Translations under genes and position numbers: made by a program | Notes under the pieces: generated by a model | Databases searched by the model: none | Told to the model about the DNA's origin: nothing | The model's input: the letters and a program-made list of their open reading frames with translations, nothing else | From: a virus | Virus record (IMG/VR): IMGVR_UViG_3300026116_000048 | Coordinates: 1 to 53,126 of that record | Direction: 5' to 3' (one strand) | Length of the DNA stretch: 53,126 nucleotides | Part shown: positions 1 to 6,928 of the stretch, piece by piece | How the letters are laid out: every line of letters starts with the position of its first letter | Numbering within the stretch: position 1 is the first letter of the stretch

Positions 1-279
1 GATTGCTCCGATTGCTCCGATTGCTCCGATTGCTCCGATTGCTCCGATTGCTCCGATTGCTCCGATTGCTCCGATTGCTCCGATTGCTCCGATTGCTCCC
101 GTTGCTCCGATTGCTCGGGTTGCTCCGATTGCTCGGGTTGCTCCGGTTGCTCCGATTGCTCGGGTTGCTTCGATTGCTCCGATTGCTCCCGTTGCTCCGA
201 TTGCTCGGGTTGCTCCGATTGCTTCGATTGCTCGGGTTGCTCCGATTGCTTCGATTGCTCGGGTTGCTCCGATTGCTAC
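1..279 (+). repeat. 9-base tandem array (GATTGCTCC), left part
   Basis: There are 31 in-frame units of 9 bases. The first 11 are identical. The rest vary at codon 1 (GAT, GGT, CGT) and codon 3 (TCC, TCG, TTC, TAC), while the central TGC Cys codon never changes. The array continues from 52990 to the end of the window. Confidence 0.95.
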
Positions 280-606
280 AACAAGAAAGCTATCCTCACA
301 ATCCCAGTAATTGAACGCATTCATGCCAAGGTTTTGGAAGCTGTTTCCCGAGAGAATGCGTTTGATATGTCAAACTGGCATTCGTGCGAAACTACACATT
401 GTCGTGGCGGTTGGGTGATTCATTTGGCGGGTAAAGCTGGTAGCGATCTGGAGTCTATCACTTCGTCCGAGTTTGCGGCCATGGCCATTTACAATGCGTC
501 ATCGCCGATAAAAGTATCCCCTGTGCGCTTTTATGAAAGCGACGCAGCCGCAATGGCTGACATTAAGCGTTGTGCGGAGGAAGAATCACAACTTGCATCC
601 AAATGA
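1..606 (+). CDS. DCS tripeptide-repeat protein, C-terminal part
   Basis: The frame is open from base 1 and is the 3' part of a gene whose 5' end is at 52864, so the contig was cut inside it. Residues 1-93 are 31 tandem Asp/Gly/Arg-Cys-Ser/Phe/Tyr triplets, giving a Cys at every third position. A 108-residue non-repeat domain follows, with Cys residues in SCETTHC, then RGGWVIH and a C-terminal acidic helix with FYESDAAAMADIKRC. That C-terminal domain resembles one I know from many phage and environmental bacterial hypothetical proteins; I know no function for it. A TTG at 334 could serve as an internal start, but the open upstream frame argues for one long protein. It is followed by an ATGA overlap with the next gene. 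A metal-binding, Fe-S or disulfide scaffold is possible but only inference. Confidence 0.75.
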   Translation, partial: DCSDCSDCSDCSDCSDCSDCSDCSDCSDCSDCSRCSDCSGCSDCSGCSGCSDCSGCFDCSDCSRCSDCSGCSDCFDCSGCSDCFDCSGCSDCYNKKAILTIPVIERIHAKVLEAVSRENAFDMSNWHSCETTHCRGGWVIHLAGKAGSDLESITSSEFAAMAIYNASSPIKVSPVRFYESDAAAMADIKRCAEEESQLASK

Positions 607-878
607 ACTCACTACAACAACAGATTAACGAGGCTCGCGAGGAAGTGTCTCGGCTGCATCTTGAGAGTGTGCGTTGCAAGCAGGCGTGGCATATCGCCGA
701 GGAATTGCACGCCGGAGCGTGCGGCAGATTGGGGCAGCTTTTGGAGGAACAGAAGCGAGAGCAAATCGAAAATGCGGAGCGCGAGAGGTGCCAAAATAAG
801 TTTCGTCCAGTTACTGACCTGCCTCGTCCAGCGATGACGGCTGAACAACACAATGCATTCCCGAAAGGGCGCTATTAA
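603..878 (+). CDS. Small coiled-coil protein
   Basis: A 91-residue hypothetical protein. The ATG at 603 overlaps the stop of the DCS-repeat gene (ATGA), so it is probably translated by coupling. Residues 1-65 are mainly helical and charged with heptad-like spacing (LQQQINEAREEV, LLEEQKREQIENAERER), which suggests a coiled coil. The tail is basic and proline-containing. No catalytic motif or signal peptide is visible. It lies upstream of the recombination genes in an early-type + strand operon. The function is unknown, and I am fairly sure it is a real gene because of the coupling and coding bias. Confidence 0.6.
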   Translation: MNSLQQQINEAREEVSRLHLESVRCKQAWHIAEELHAGACGRLGQLLEEQKREQIENAERERCQNKFRPVTDLPRPAMTAEQHNAFPKGRY

Positions 879-879
879 C

Positions 880-1032
880 ATGAATCGAGGACAATTATTC
901 GCAGCATTTTTAGCGTTTATTTGGCTCACGATCATTGTCGCAGCGATATGTTTGAAAGAACCGTCAATAATCGGGGCGGGCATCTTTATAATAATCGCGC
1001 TCTGTGTGGGCTACGCACTCATCTATCACTGA
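880..1032 (+). CDS. Small two-helix membrane protein
   Basis: A 50-residue protein starting at ATG 880 just after the previous stop. Two hydrophobic segments (about residues 6-25 and 30-48) are separated by a short LKEPSIIG turn, the pattern of a small helical hairpin in the inner membrane. It has no conserved motif I recognise. Phages often encode such proteins in early operons for superinfection exclusion or membrane effects, but nothing here points to a specific role. It is too short to be certain; support comes from uninterrupted hydrophobicity and tight spacing. Confidence 0.5.
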   Translation: MNRGQLFAAFLAFIWLTIIVAAICLKEPSIIGAGIFIIIALCVGYALIYH

Positions 1033-1034
1033 TT

Positions 1035-1091
1035 ATGAACAGTATCGACGTAGCAACAGAAGCGGTGCCACAGACTACACAAAACCTATGA
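1035..1091 (+). CDS. Possible 18-codon leader ORF coupled to recT
   Basis: ATG 1035 opens an 18-codon frame whose TGA (1089-1091) overlaps the RecT ATG at 1088 as ATGA. The peptide MNSIDVATEAVPQTTQNL resembles the polar, Thr/Pro-rich N terminus often seen on RecT/Bet proteins. It could be a coupling leader or an ancestral N terminus separated by a frameshift. Chance occurrence cannot be excluded. Confidence 0.3.
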   Translation: MNSIDVATEAVPQTTQNL

Positions 1092-2122
1092 GCAATATCG
1101 AAAAAGTAGATAGATCAGAAAAGCCGATGGAATTCGTTCCATTTGGCAGCGAGCAAAAAATAAAACTCTCAATTGCAATCGTAAAAAACGTTTGCGCCGT
1201 AAAAACTAAGAGCGGTCGGACGTGCTCTGACAGCGACGCAATGAAGTTCATGATGCTCTGCCAGGGCAAGGGCCTGAACCCATTCGAAGGAGATGCCTAT
1301 TTGGTCGGCTATGACTCAAATCAGAACGGCACCATTATTCCAACCTTCAGCCAAATAACCGCACATCAAGCGTTGCTCAAGCGGGCTGAGGTGCACGCGG
1401 AATATAAAGGCATGGACAGCGGCATTGTAGTTCGTGGCGAGAACGGAGAGCAGCAAGAACGCAAGTCCTGTTTTATTCTGGAAGGCGAAGAACTTCTCGG
1501 AGGGTGGGCAACTGTGCATCGAGTGACTAAGATGCCAGTGTATTCGAAGTTGTCTGTAGTTCAACGCAAACCAAAATACGACACGCAGTTTTGGCAGGGC
1601 GCAAAGGCAGCGGAACAAATTCAGAAATGCGCAGAAGCCGATGCGTTGCGCATGGCATTTCCATCAAAGATCGGTGGGTTATATCTCCGAGACGAAATGG
1701 ACTTCCCAACAAATGTGGAAGTCACTGCATCCGACCTGCCGCAAAATAGATTGGTAGATGTTGCCGTCGTTGAAGATTTGGCCAGCGGCGATTCTGAGGC
1801 AACGCGGAATACTCAGGATCAGAAACAAGCCGCCGATACGGTATCCAGCCGCATGGAATCGAGATCGAATGAGCAAGCGTCAAGTAAGACGCCCGCTGGC
1901 CATTCTCCAGCAAACAGTGCGCGAGCTGACCTGGCACAATTCGTTGTCACTGAGGGTTATACATTTGGCCATTTTCAAAGGTGGGCACTGGAAACGAACA
2001 ATATTCCCGGCGCGGACTCGATCACGTCATTTGACGAAATCGCCGAAGCAGACGCTAAGCGGCTGATGCGATCAAAAGATGGTCTTAAAAAGGGATTGGC
2101 TAAAGCGAAAGGCGATCAATGA
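1088..2122 (+). CDS. recT: RecT/Bet family single-strand annealing protein
   Basis: A phage recombinase that anneals complementary single-stranded DNA during recombination and replication. About residues 15-230 match the RecT/Bet pattern: SDSDAMKFMMLCQGKGLNPFEGDAYLVGY, then FSQITAHQALLKRA, then GGWATVHR and a late EIQKCAEADALRMAFP-type helix. The C-terminal ~115 residues form a charged, low-complexity tail followed by a small helical region (GYTFGHFQRWA), possibly a partner-binding segment. The start at 1088 is chosen because the homologous region begins soon after and it couples to the short ORF at 1035; the open frame also extends upstream to 1004. The gene at 2119 overlaps by ATGA and is the usual RecT companion. 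There is no exonuclease of the lambda Exo type nearby. Confidence 0.9.
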   Translation: MSNIEKVDRSEKPMEFVPFGSEQKIKLSIAIVKNVCAVKTKSGRTCSDSDAMKFMMLCQGKGLNPFEGDAYLVGYDSNQNGTIIPTFSQITAHQALLKRAEVHAEYKGMDSGIVVRGENGEQQERKSCFILEGEELLGGWATVHRVTKMPVYSKLSVVQRKPKYDTQFWQGAKAAEQIQKCAEADALRMAFPSKIGGLYLRDEMDFPTNVEVTASDLPQNRLVDVAVVEDLASGDSEATRNTQDQKQAADTVSSRMESRSNEQASSKTPAGHSPANSARADLAQFVVTEGYTFGHFQRWALETNNIPGADSITSFDEIAEADAKRLMRSKDGLKKGLAKAKGDQ

Positions 2123-2838
2123 GTGAGCAAGCCTTGGTTGTTCGCAATGATGCGGTTCGCCGATTCAGTTTCACGCCAGCCGCTTTCGAGTTGAAAGAAA
2201 ATGCGCTCGTTAAGGGGGCCCTGGTTGGGAAGGTATCCAACGCTGATGAACAGAAGGACGCTGTCGCGGCACAAATCGAAGTTGCCAAAGTGCTTAAGCT
2301 GGCAGAGTCCGCACGCAAAACAGCCAAAGAGCCAATATTAGATTTTGGACGGATGATTGATGACGAGGCGAAGAAATTCGTTAAGGAGTTAAAGGAAGAG
2401 GAAATGCGCCTTGGCCGAATAGTTGCCGATTACGAACAACTTGAACAAGCCAGGATTCGTGCAGCGCAACAGGCCGAGAATCAACGACTGCTTGAAATCG
2501 AGCGCCAACGCGCTGCTGAAATGGCAAAGGCAAATAGCCATGATGACTTGGATAAGATCGCTGAGAAATTCGATCAGAAAGTCAAAGAGGACGCCCCGCT
2601 CCCGCAGACTATTAAACCAACCAGAGCCGAGGGCCAAAACATCCGCGAGGATTGGGATTTTGAAGTGACTGATATTTGGGCTTTGGCTCGTGCTCACCCT
2701 ATGTGCGTCTCAATCGAGCCCCGACGCACAGAAGTCAAAGCCCTTCTTATCGCCGGTATGAAAGTGACGGGTGTGCGTGCTTGGAAAGTAACAAAAGCTG
2801 GCGTCCGCGTCAAAACTCCTAACGCCATTGAGGTGTAA
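2119..2838 (+). CDS. RecT-associated coiled-coil protein (DUF1351-like)
   Basis: A 239-residue protein coupled to recT by an ATGA overlap. It has a long central coiled coil (about residues 35-155, with EEEMRLGRIVADYEQLEQARIRAAQQ-type sequence), then a C-terminal alpha/beta region (NIREDWDFEVTDIWALARAHP...VTGVRAWKV) typical of the DUF1351-like proteins found next to RecT in many phages. The C-terminal motif IREDWDFEVTD is characteristic. These partners are thought to help recombination, but the biochemical role is not established. I infer a role in the annealing complex from position. No enzyme motif is visible. Confidence 0.65.
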   Translation: MSEQALVVRNDAVRRFSFTPAAFELKENALVKGALVGKVSNADEQKDAVAAQIEVAKVLKLAESARKTAKEPILDFGRMIDDEAKKFVKELKEEEMRLGRIVADYEQLEQARIRAAQQAENQRLLEIERQRAAEMAKANSHDDLDKIAEKFDQKVKEDAPLPQTIKPTRAEGQNIREDWDFEVTDIWALARAHPMCVSIEPRRTEVKALLIAGMKVTGVRAWKVTKAGVRVKTPNAIEV

Positions 2839-2862
2839 AACCGAAACTATAATTCGCACACG

Positions 2863-3270
2863 ATGAGCATATTAATAGAAGACAAAGAGTTATATGGCGA
2901 GAACGCCCAAGAGTGGTTGCGTCGATGGGACGCAGGCAACGTTGTTTGGACAATTGAAATGGGAGGACTTGGACCCGGATATGAGCAATGCATCGCAATT
3001 CTTACGGCGGAAATATTGCGCATCTACTTGAATAAACAATACGACTTCAAAAAGGCCGAAAAGGATGATCTAGAAATCGCTAGAATTCGCGAGGAACGAG
3101 ACAAATTGCTGTTTGAGATACCTGAAGTAGCAAGACTTGGGGTGACCGGTGCTGAGCATGGCGCGGCCTGTTGTATAGCAGGTCATCTTTATCGGCGTGG
3201 ACCAATTGCCGTAATGAACGACCCAGAGGTTAAGGATCGACATATTCAAATATCCAAAAATTTTCCATGA
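2863..3270 (+). CDS. Conserved phage protein of unknown function
   Basis: A 135-residue protein. The segment VWTIEMGGLGPGYEQCIAILTAEILR resembles a block I know from numerous phage hypothetical proteins, and the HGAACCIAGHLYRRGP region fits the same family. No signal peptide or membrane segment is seen, and the protein is probably cytoplasmic. It is preceded by a 24-base gap without a strong Shine-Dalgarno, and followed by an ATGA overlap with a tiny membrane protein, so it belongs to the early + strand operon. No function is assigned. Confidence 0.65.
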   Translation: MSILIEDKELYGENAQEWLRRWDAGNVVWTIEMGGLGPGYEQCIAILTAEILRIYLNKQYDFKKAEKDDLEIARIREERDKLLFEIPEVARLGVTGAEHGAACCIAGHLYRRGPIAVMNDPEVKDRHIQISKNFP

Positions 3271-3392
3271 CCCCGATACTCGCCTACTCGTTGTTTGTGA
3301 TTCTGTCTGTTGTGGTGATCGTCGTGTTCACGGCGGCGCTGTGCGGAAAATCTGAGGCGCTGTCGCCAGAGGATAGGGAGGATGGAAAGTGA
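3267..3392 (+). CDS. 41-residue single-pass membrane protein
   Basis: ATG 3267 overlaps the preceding stop (ATGA). The peptide has one strongly hydrophobic segment (about residues 4-26, rich in Val and Ile) followed by a short acidic tail (SEALSPEDREDGK). This predicts an N-out or N-in single transmembrane helix with a charged cytoplasmic or periplasmic tail. The next gene starts inside its stop codon (GTGA). Such tight coupling on both sides supports a real gene despite the length. Function unknown. Confidence 0.5.
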   Translation: MTPILAYSLFVILSVVVIVVFTAALCGKSEALSPEDREDGK

Positions 3393-3535
3393 AGCCTAGA
3401 ACGATTCCTAAAAAAACGAGACAAGGTGCTTGCCGGTGCATCTGTGGGTTTGCTGTGACAGAGCATAGGGCTATCGGGTCAACAGGTCGGTTAATCCTGC
3501 CGAGTAGCCATCCCAAACCGGCACCGATTTTATGA
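3389..3535 (+). CDS. Small basic Cys-containing protein
   Basis: A GTG start at 3389 overlaps the preceding TGA (GTGA). The 48-residue product is basic (KPRTIPKKTRQ) and carries a CRCIC cluster near residue 15, which could bind a metal, though a single cluster is weak evidence. Its stop overlaps the next ATG. The position in a chain of coupled small genes is the main support; no family is recognised. Confidence 0.4.
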   Translation: MKPRTIPKKTRQGACRCICGFAVTEHRAIGSTGRLILPSSHPKPAPIL

Positions 3536-3708
3536 ACACGACGCGAGTTTGCCGCATTTGTCACGGACCGCTTGAGCCGACACAAGACATGTGGTGCTTG
3601 AAATGTATCATGGGTGACACGCTCGACGACCGCGACGATCAGAACCAGAAAGAGGAAGCGCAAAGCGCGTTGGAGATCGAAGCAAGGGATGATAGTGGGC
3701 TACTTTGA
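3532..3708 (+). CDS. Small zinc-ribbon protein
   Basis: A 58-residue protein with two CxxC-type pairs: CRIC at residues 7-10 and CLKC at 22-25, 12 residues apart, forming a compact treble-clef or ribbon zinc site. The remainder is an acidic helix (TLDDRDDQNQKEEAQSALEIEARDD). The ATG overlaps the preceding stop, and the TGA is immediately followed by the ATG of the next gene at 3709. Small zinc ribbons in phage early operons often contact nucleic acid or polymerase, but the target here is unknown. Confidence 0.6.
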   Translation: MNTTRVCRICHGPLEPTQDMWCLKCIMGDTLDDRDDQNQKEEAQSALEIEARDDSGLL

Positions 3709-4164
3709 ATGAAACTCGAACTGACACCCGTAAACTTGGACGAGGCGAACGCTTTCGTCTTATCGGTTCATCGGCACCATTCGCCCGTAGTTGGACACAA
3801 GTTTTCCATTGGTGCGAGTTGCGAAGAGAGAATTGTAGGAGTCATTATCGTTGGGCGTCCTGTCGCGAGGCGGCTTGATAATGGGCTGACCTTGGAGGTA
3901 ACACGATGCTGCACAAACGGCACGCCAAACGCTTGTTCCATGCTGTATCGCGCAGCTTGTCGTGTTGCCGTAAACCTTGGGTTCAAGCGCCTCATCACAT
4001 ACACGCTGGCAACAGAATCCGGGGCGAGCTTGCGCGGCGCGGGATTCTCTCTTTTAGGTATGAGGGGCGGCGGAAATTGGAATGTGCCAAGCCGCCCGCG
4101 CGTTGACACGGACAGTTTGCTTCGCGGCCAAAAACAACTTTGGGAGGTAACTTTTGAACAGTAG
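3709..4164 (+). CDS. XF1762-family GNAT-like protein
   Basis: A 151-residue protein that I place in the XF1762 family of phage-encoded GNAT-fold proteins. Family marks are the N-terminal VHRHHSPVVGHKFSIGA block, then VGVIIVGRPVARRLD, EVTRCCTNGTPNACSMLY and the LITYTLATESGASLRGAGF segment, which corresponds to the acetyl-CoA-binding part of the GNAT fold. The substrate is unknown. It sits directly upstream of, and overlaps, a DNA methyltransferase gene; XF1762-type genes commonly lie near DNA-modification genes, so a part in modifying phage DNA or a base is a reasonable guess. Confidence 0.8.
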   Translation: MKLELTPVNLDEANAFVLSVHRHHSPVVGHKFSIGASCEERIVGVIIVGRPVARRLDNGLTLEVTRCCTNGTPNACSMLYRAACRVAVNLGFKRLITYTLATESGASLRGAGFSLLGMRGGGNWNVPSRPRVDTDSLLRGQKQLWEVTFEQ

Positions 4165-5602
4165 CCCACTACTCAAGGGAGGGTCTGTGAACGCTGTTCA
4201 CGTCACAAAATGGACGGGGTGCTACGATTCGTCGTGGAAAGGACTGATCACGCCAGCAAGTTTTGCCCACCCGGCAAAGTTCAGTTTCGGACTCATCGAA
4301 AGGATTTTCAACCATTGCTTGGCGATGGGTTATCTGAAGAAAGGTGATCGAGTTGGGGACGCCTTTGGAGGGATAGGCACAGGTGGGATCGTGGCGGCTT
4401 ATCGCGGGTTAGAATGGGTCGGCGTGGAATTGGAGAGCCGTTTCGTAGCATTTGCAAATGACAATTTTGCGCTGCATCGACGGCATTGGGAACATATGGG
4501 CTTGCCGTTGCCACGAATCATCCAAGGCGATTCACGATGTTTTGCTGAGAAAGTCGCGGGCGTAGTTACAAGTCCGCCGTATGCGGATTCAATTGATCGG
4601 CCGAGCGGAATTGATCCCGACAAAGTGAAGAAACCCGGCGGGCCTAATGGCAATACTCACATGGATATTTATGGCGAGGCCTCCGGTCAGATTGGTTCCC
4701 TAAAATCTGGCCAAATTGAGGCTGTGATATCATCGCCGCCTTATGCTGGCACATCTGGCCAAGGCGGGGGCGGAATTAATGTCAATGGCTACAAACCGGC
4801 TCCGGGCCGTAAATGGACGCATCCTTGCGGCAACCCGGACGAAGTAGGCAAACGCACTTACCAAGGCCAAGGCGGTGATCGCAGTGCTGGCAACATTGAG
4901 ACTTTGAAAGAGGGAACGGTGCAAGCCGTTGTGAGTTCACCGCCATATTCTGACATTGCCGCGGGCGCTGGCGGTTTGAACACGAAGCCAGCGAAGAAAC
5001 CCGGCCAGCAATCTGGACGCAAAGCAGAGTCAGCAAGTCAGGACACAGATCAACGCTACGGCACTTCCACTGGCCAAATCTCACAACTCAAAGGCGGTAG
5101 CGTCGATGGTGTTGTGAGTTCGCCGCCGTTTGAGGGATGCGGGGCGAACCTCGGTGACGTTGGCGATACGCCGGGGCAACGACAAGAGATAAGCCAACGC
5201 AGCAAACCTCGAACCAACGCGTACGGGGGCGCTAATGGACAGATAGGGAATGAATCAGGCGAAACTTACTGGCAGGCCGTGGACGCTGTTTACCGATCCT
5301 GCTTTAAATGCATTAAGCCGGGCGGATATTTAATTTTAGTTCTCAAAGATTATTGCAAAGCGGGTAAAAGAGTCAGGCTCTGTGACGATACCATGCGCCT
5401 GCTAGAGCACATCGGATTTCAACCGTTGGAACGCATCCACGCCATGCTTGTCACTGAGACGGTCGAGAACGGGCTGTTCGGCGATGAAAAGACGAAGCGC
5501 CAGCGCAAATCGTTTTTCCGGCGTCTTTACGAGGCGCGGTTGCCTGAGAATGACGATAGGCGGATCGATTTTGAGGAAGTGTTGATATGCAGCCGACCAT
5601 GA
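4154..5602 (+). CDS. DNA amino-methyltransferase with four SPPY/F motifs
   Basis: A site-specific DNA adenine or cytosine-N4 methyltransferase. Motif I is DAFGGIGTGG (about residues 69-78), followed by the acidic GVELE (motif II). The catalytic motif IV SPPY is present four times: residues 140, 194, 262 and 323 (the last is SPPF). Copies 2-4 are each preceded by a GQI/GNI..LK.G...VVSS-type lead-in and separated by Gly-rich linkers, so the motif IV region was tandemly duplicated with a period of about 54-68 residues. The C-terminal part (KPGGYLILVLKDY...KSFFRRLYE) resembles phage methyltransferases. The start is ambiguous: TTG 4154 with GGAGG six bases upstream, or GTG 4187 with GGAGG four bases upstream. 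I keep 4154. Orphan enzyme: no cognate endonuclease is seen. Confidence 0.85.
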   Translation: MNSSPLLKGGSVNAVHVTKWTGCYDSSWKGLITPASFAHPAKFSFGLIERIFNHCLAMGYLKKGDRVGDAFGGIGTGGIVAAYRGLEWVGVELESRFVAFANDNFALHRRHWEHMGLPLPRIIQGDSRCFAEKVAGVVTSPPYADSIDRPSGIDPDKVKKPGGPNGNTHMDIYGEASGQIGSLKSGQIEAVISSPPYAGTSGQGGGGINVNGYKPAPGRKWTHPCGNPDEVGKRTYQGQGGDRSAGNIETLKEGTVQAVVSSPPYSDIAAGAGGLNTKPAKKPGQQSGRKAESASQDTDQRYGTSTGQISQLKGGSVDGVVSSPPFEGCGANLGDVGDTPGQRQEISQRSKPRTNAYGGANGQIGNESGETYWQAVDAVYRSCFKCIKPGGYLILVLKDYCKAGKRVRLCDDTMRLLEHIGFQPLERIHAMLVTETVENGLFGDEKTKRQRKSFFRRLYEARLPENDDRRIDFEEVLICSRP

Positions 5603-5629
5603 TTTCCATTCGCTGCTTCACAAAATGTG

Positions 5630-5815
5630 ATGCGACAACCAGACAAACCAGGCGGCCTAGAAACCCGCGCAAACATTGGTCTATTATCCGTAAACCAACA
5701 ACTATACGTCGTGCAGCAAACTCTATTGAGCACGCTGGCAGCGGATGGGCCTTTTCGTATTAACCACAAAATCAAAACCGTGAAGGCTGAAGGTGTCGAA
5801 GAGGACGAAGAATGA
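5630..5815 (+). CDS. Small protein of unknown function
   Basis: A 61-residue protein from ATG 5630 (a GTG at 5627 is an alternative). It is polar with a central amphipathic helix (VNQQLYVVQQTLLSTLA) and an acidic C terminus (AEGVEEDEE). The stop region overlaps the SWIM gene start. An alternative ORF in another frame, from ATG 5599 (coupled to the methyltransferase stop), would encode a very basic 54-residue peptide and seems less protein-like. No family recognised. Confidence 0.45.
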   Translation: MRQPDKPGGLETRANIGLLSVNQQLYVVQQTLLSTLAADGPFRINHKIKTVKAEGVEEDEE

Positions 5816-6020
5816 TGTACAGCAAATTCCCGGCGACTCGCGGTACCTCGTCAGGTCGTCGAGCCGCCGGGGAAAATATTACATCGTCGATCTCAGTGCC
5901 GAAGCCAAACGATACCAAGAGAGATGCACCTGTGCAGACCATCAATTCCGTGAAACCAAAACCTGCAAGCATGTCAGGAGAGCAATGCTTTATAAAAAAC
6001 AGCAAACGGCGCAAAAATAA
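5793..6020 (+). CDS. SWIM zinc-finger protein
   Basis: A 75-residue protein starting at GTG 5793. It carries a complete SWIM zinc-finger signature CxCx(10)CxH at residues C45, C47, C58 and H60, in the context RYQERCTCADHQ...TCKHVRRAMLY. The upstream beta region (YLVRSSSRRGKYYIVDLS) matches the usual SWIM arrangement, where a strand reading the processed substrate precedes the finger. SWIM domains bind nucleic acid or protein and are often parts of larger helicases or transposases; here the domain stands alone. Stand-alone SWIM proteins occur in phages near replication and recombination genes, which fits this operon. Confidence 0.8.
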   Translation: MSKRTKNDVQQIPGDSRYLVRSSSRRGKYYIVDLSAEAKRYQERCTCADHQFRETKTCKHVRRAMLYKKQQTAQK

Positions 6021-6144
6021 ACTTACGATAACGGATATTTTGTCCGAGATAGATAGGCGATGTAAGGGGATATGTGCCAACGACATTCAGCCGATTAAGC
6101 AAACACTGATGAATTTTAAATGGTGGATCGAGGAATTGTCGTGA
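5971..6144 (+). CDS. Small helical protein
   Basis: A 57-residue frame from ATG 5971, overlapping the SWIM gene by 50 bases. After a basic segment (KNSKRRKNK) it continues as a clear helical region (LTITDILSEIDRRCKGICANDIQPIKQTLMNFKWWIEEL) with good coding character. The frame is open further upstream to 5812, but that part is the shadow of the SWIM gene. A TTG at 6040 is a later possible start. It couples to the next gene by GTGA. Function unknown. Confidence 0.45.
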   Translation: MSGEQCFIKNSKRRKNKLTITDILSEIDRRCKGICANDIQPIKQTLMNFKWWIEELS

Positions 6145-6470
6145 AACCGCATAAACGCATCTCACCTATCAGCGCCAAAAGATCGGTGGAACTGGCCAAG
6201 TACGCCAAGGTAAAACGGCTGTGGTATAGGTTGCAGCAAGTGATCGCTGATGACGGCATACCGCGTTGCCAAGTGCCGGGGTGCAATGCGCCGGCGTCAA
6301 AGAACCCGTCTCACCGCTACGGCCGCATTGGATCGTTGCTCTGTGAGTATCGGCTTTGGGATCGGCTGTGCCCACGTCACTACAATTGGCCTGAATTGAA
6401 TCCCGAGGAAGCGCGCGCTCGTGGACTCGCTGCGCCCAAAGGACTGTACAATACAAATCCGTTCAAATGA
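6141..6470 (+). CDS. HNH-like / NinG-type zinc protein, degenerate
   Basis: A 109-residue protein. GTG 6141 overlaps the preceding stop (GTGA), and I prefer it to the longer frame from 6120. The middle has CQVPGCNAP, then SHRYGRIGSLLCEYRLWDRLCPRHYNW, which lines up with phage HNH or NinG-like zinc proteins, where Cys pairs and His residues hold a beta-beta-alpha metal fold. The expected catalytic HH and HNH positions read SHR and HYN, so nuclease activity is uncertain. Its place before a RusA-like resolvase suggests a role in recombination or packaging of DNA. Confidence 0.55.
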   Translation: MKPHKRISPISAKRSVELAKYAKVKRLWYRLQQVIADDGIPRCQVPGCNAPASKNPSHRYGRIGSLLCEYRLWDRLCPRHYNWPELNPEEARARGLAAPKGLYNTNPFK

Positions 6471-6928
6471 CCGAAGAAGAGCTTAAACAACGATTTCCAA
6501 GAATATCAGATGATTGCATCAGAAAAACGCTCGCCCAGGACGAAGCCCAAAGACTCAATCCACGGCTCTACGGCCCCGCAGCTCACAAACGGGCAGTTGA
6601 AAATGCGGAAGCCGAAAAAGCAGCTTGTAATGAGCGTGTGGATCAACTGGCTGAGTCCGTCGCCAAACAGAACGCGATACATGCACTGGACAATCAGCCG
6701 AAAGATCGCACTCGCCGCCAAGGCCGCGTGGCAATCATCGTTACAATCACATCCTACCGCCGTGCAGAGCTTGATTTCGACAATCTCGTATCTGGACTCA
6801 AGTCGCTCAGGGATGCCATAGCAAGTTCGCTTGCTCTCGACGATGCGGACAAAAGACTCCGATGGGAATACAGCCAAGTCGTGACGACCGGGATAACCGG
6901 AACGCATGTGCTTATCACGATGGTATGA
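6467..6928 (+). CDS. RusA-like Holliday-junction resolvase
   Basis: A 153-residue protein whose C-terminal two-thirds resemble RusA endonucleases: RRAELDFDNLVSGLKSLRDAIASSLALDDADKRLRWEY. It has the conserved Asp residues of DFDN and the LxxDDxxxxxW segment that hold the catalytic metal in RusA. RusA resolves four-way DNA junctions made during recombination and replication. The N-terminal 70 residues are a helical extension not usual for E. coli RusA (120 residues). ATGA overlaps are present on both sides, and it works plausibly with RecT upstream. Confidence 0.7.
   Translation: MTEEELKQRFPRISDDCIRKTLAQDEAQRLNPRLYGPAAHKRAVENAEAEKAACNERVDQLAESVAKQNAIHALDNQPKDRTRRQGRVAIIVTITSYRRAELDFDNLVSGLKSLRDAIASSLALDDADKRLRWEYSQVVTTGITGTHVLITMV

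Noticed and set aside
1-279. CRISPR array
   Set aside because: The unit is 9 bases with no spacers; it is an in-frame tandem repeat.
3-314. Leu/Arg repeat protein (LRLLRLL) in frame 3 of the array
   Set aside because: It is the shadow of the DCS repeat; the DCS frame continues into ordinary coding sequence at both sides, while this frame has no proper start context and ends quickly.
5812-6144. Longer version of the helical protein (110 residues)
   Set aside because: The first half is a shadow of the SWIM frame; I keep only the part from ATG 5971.
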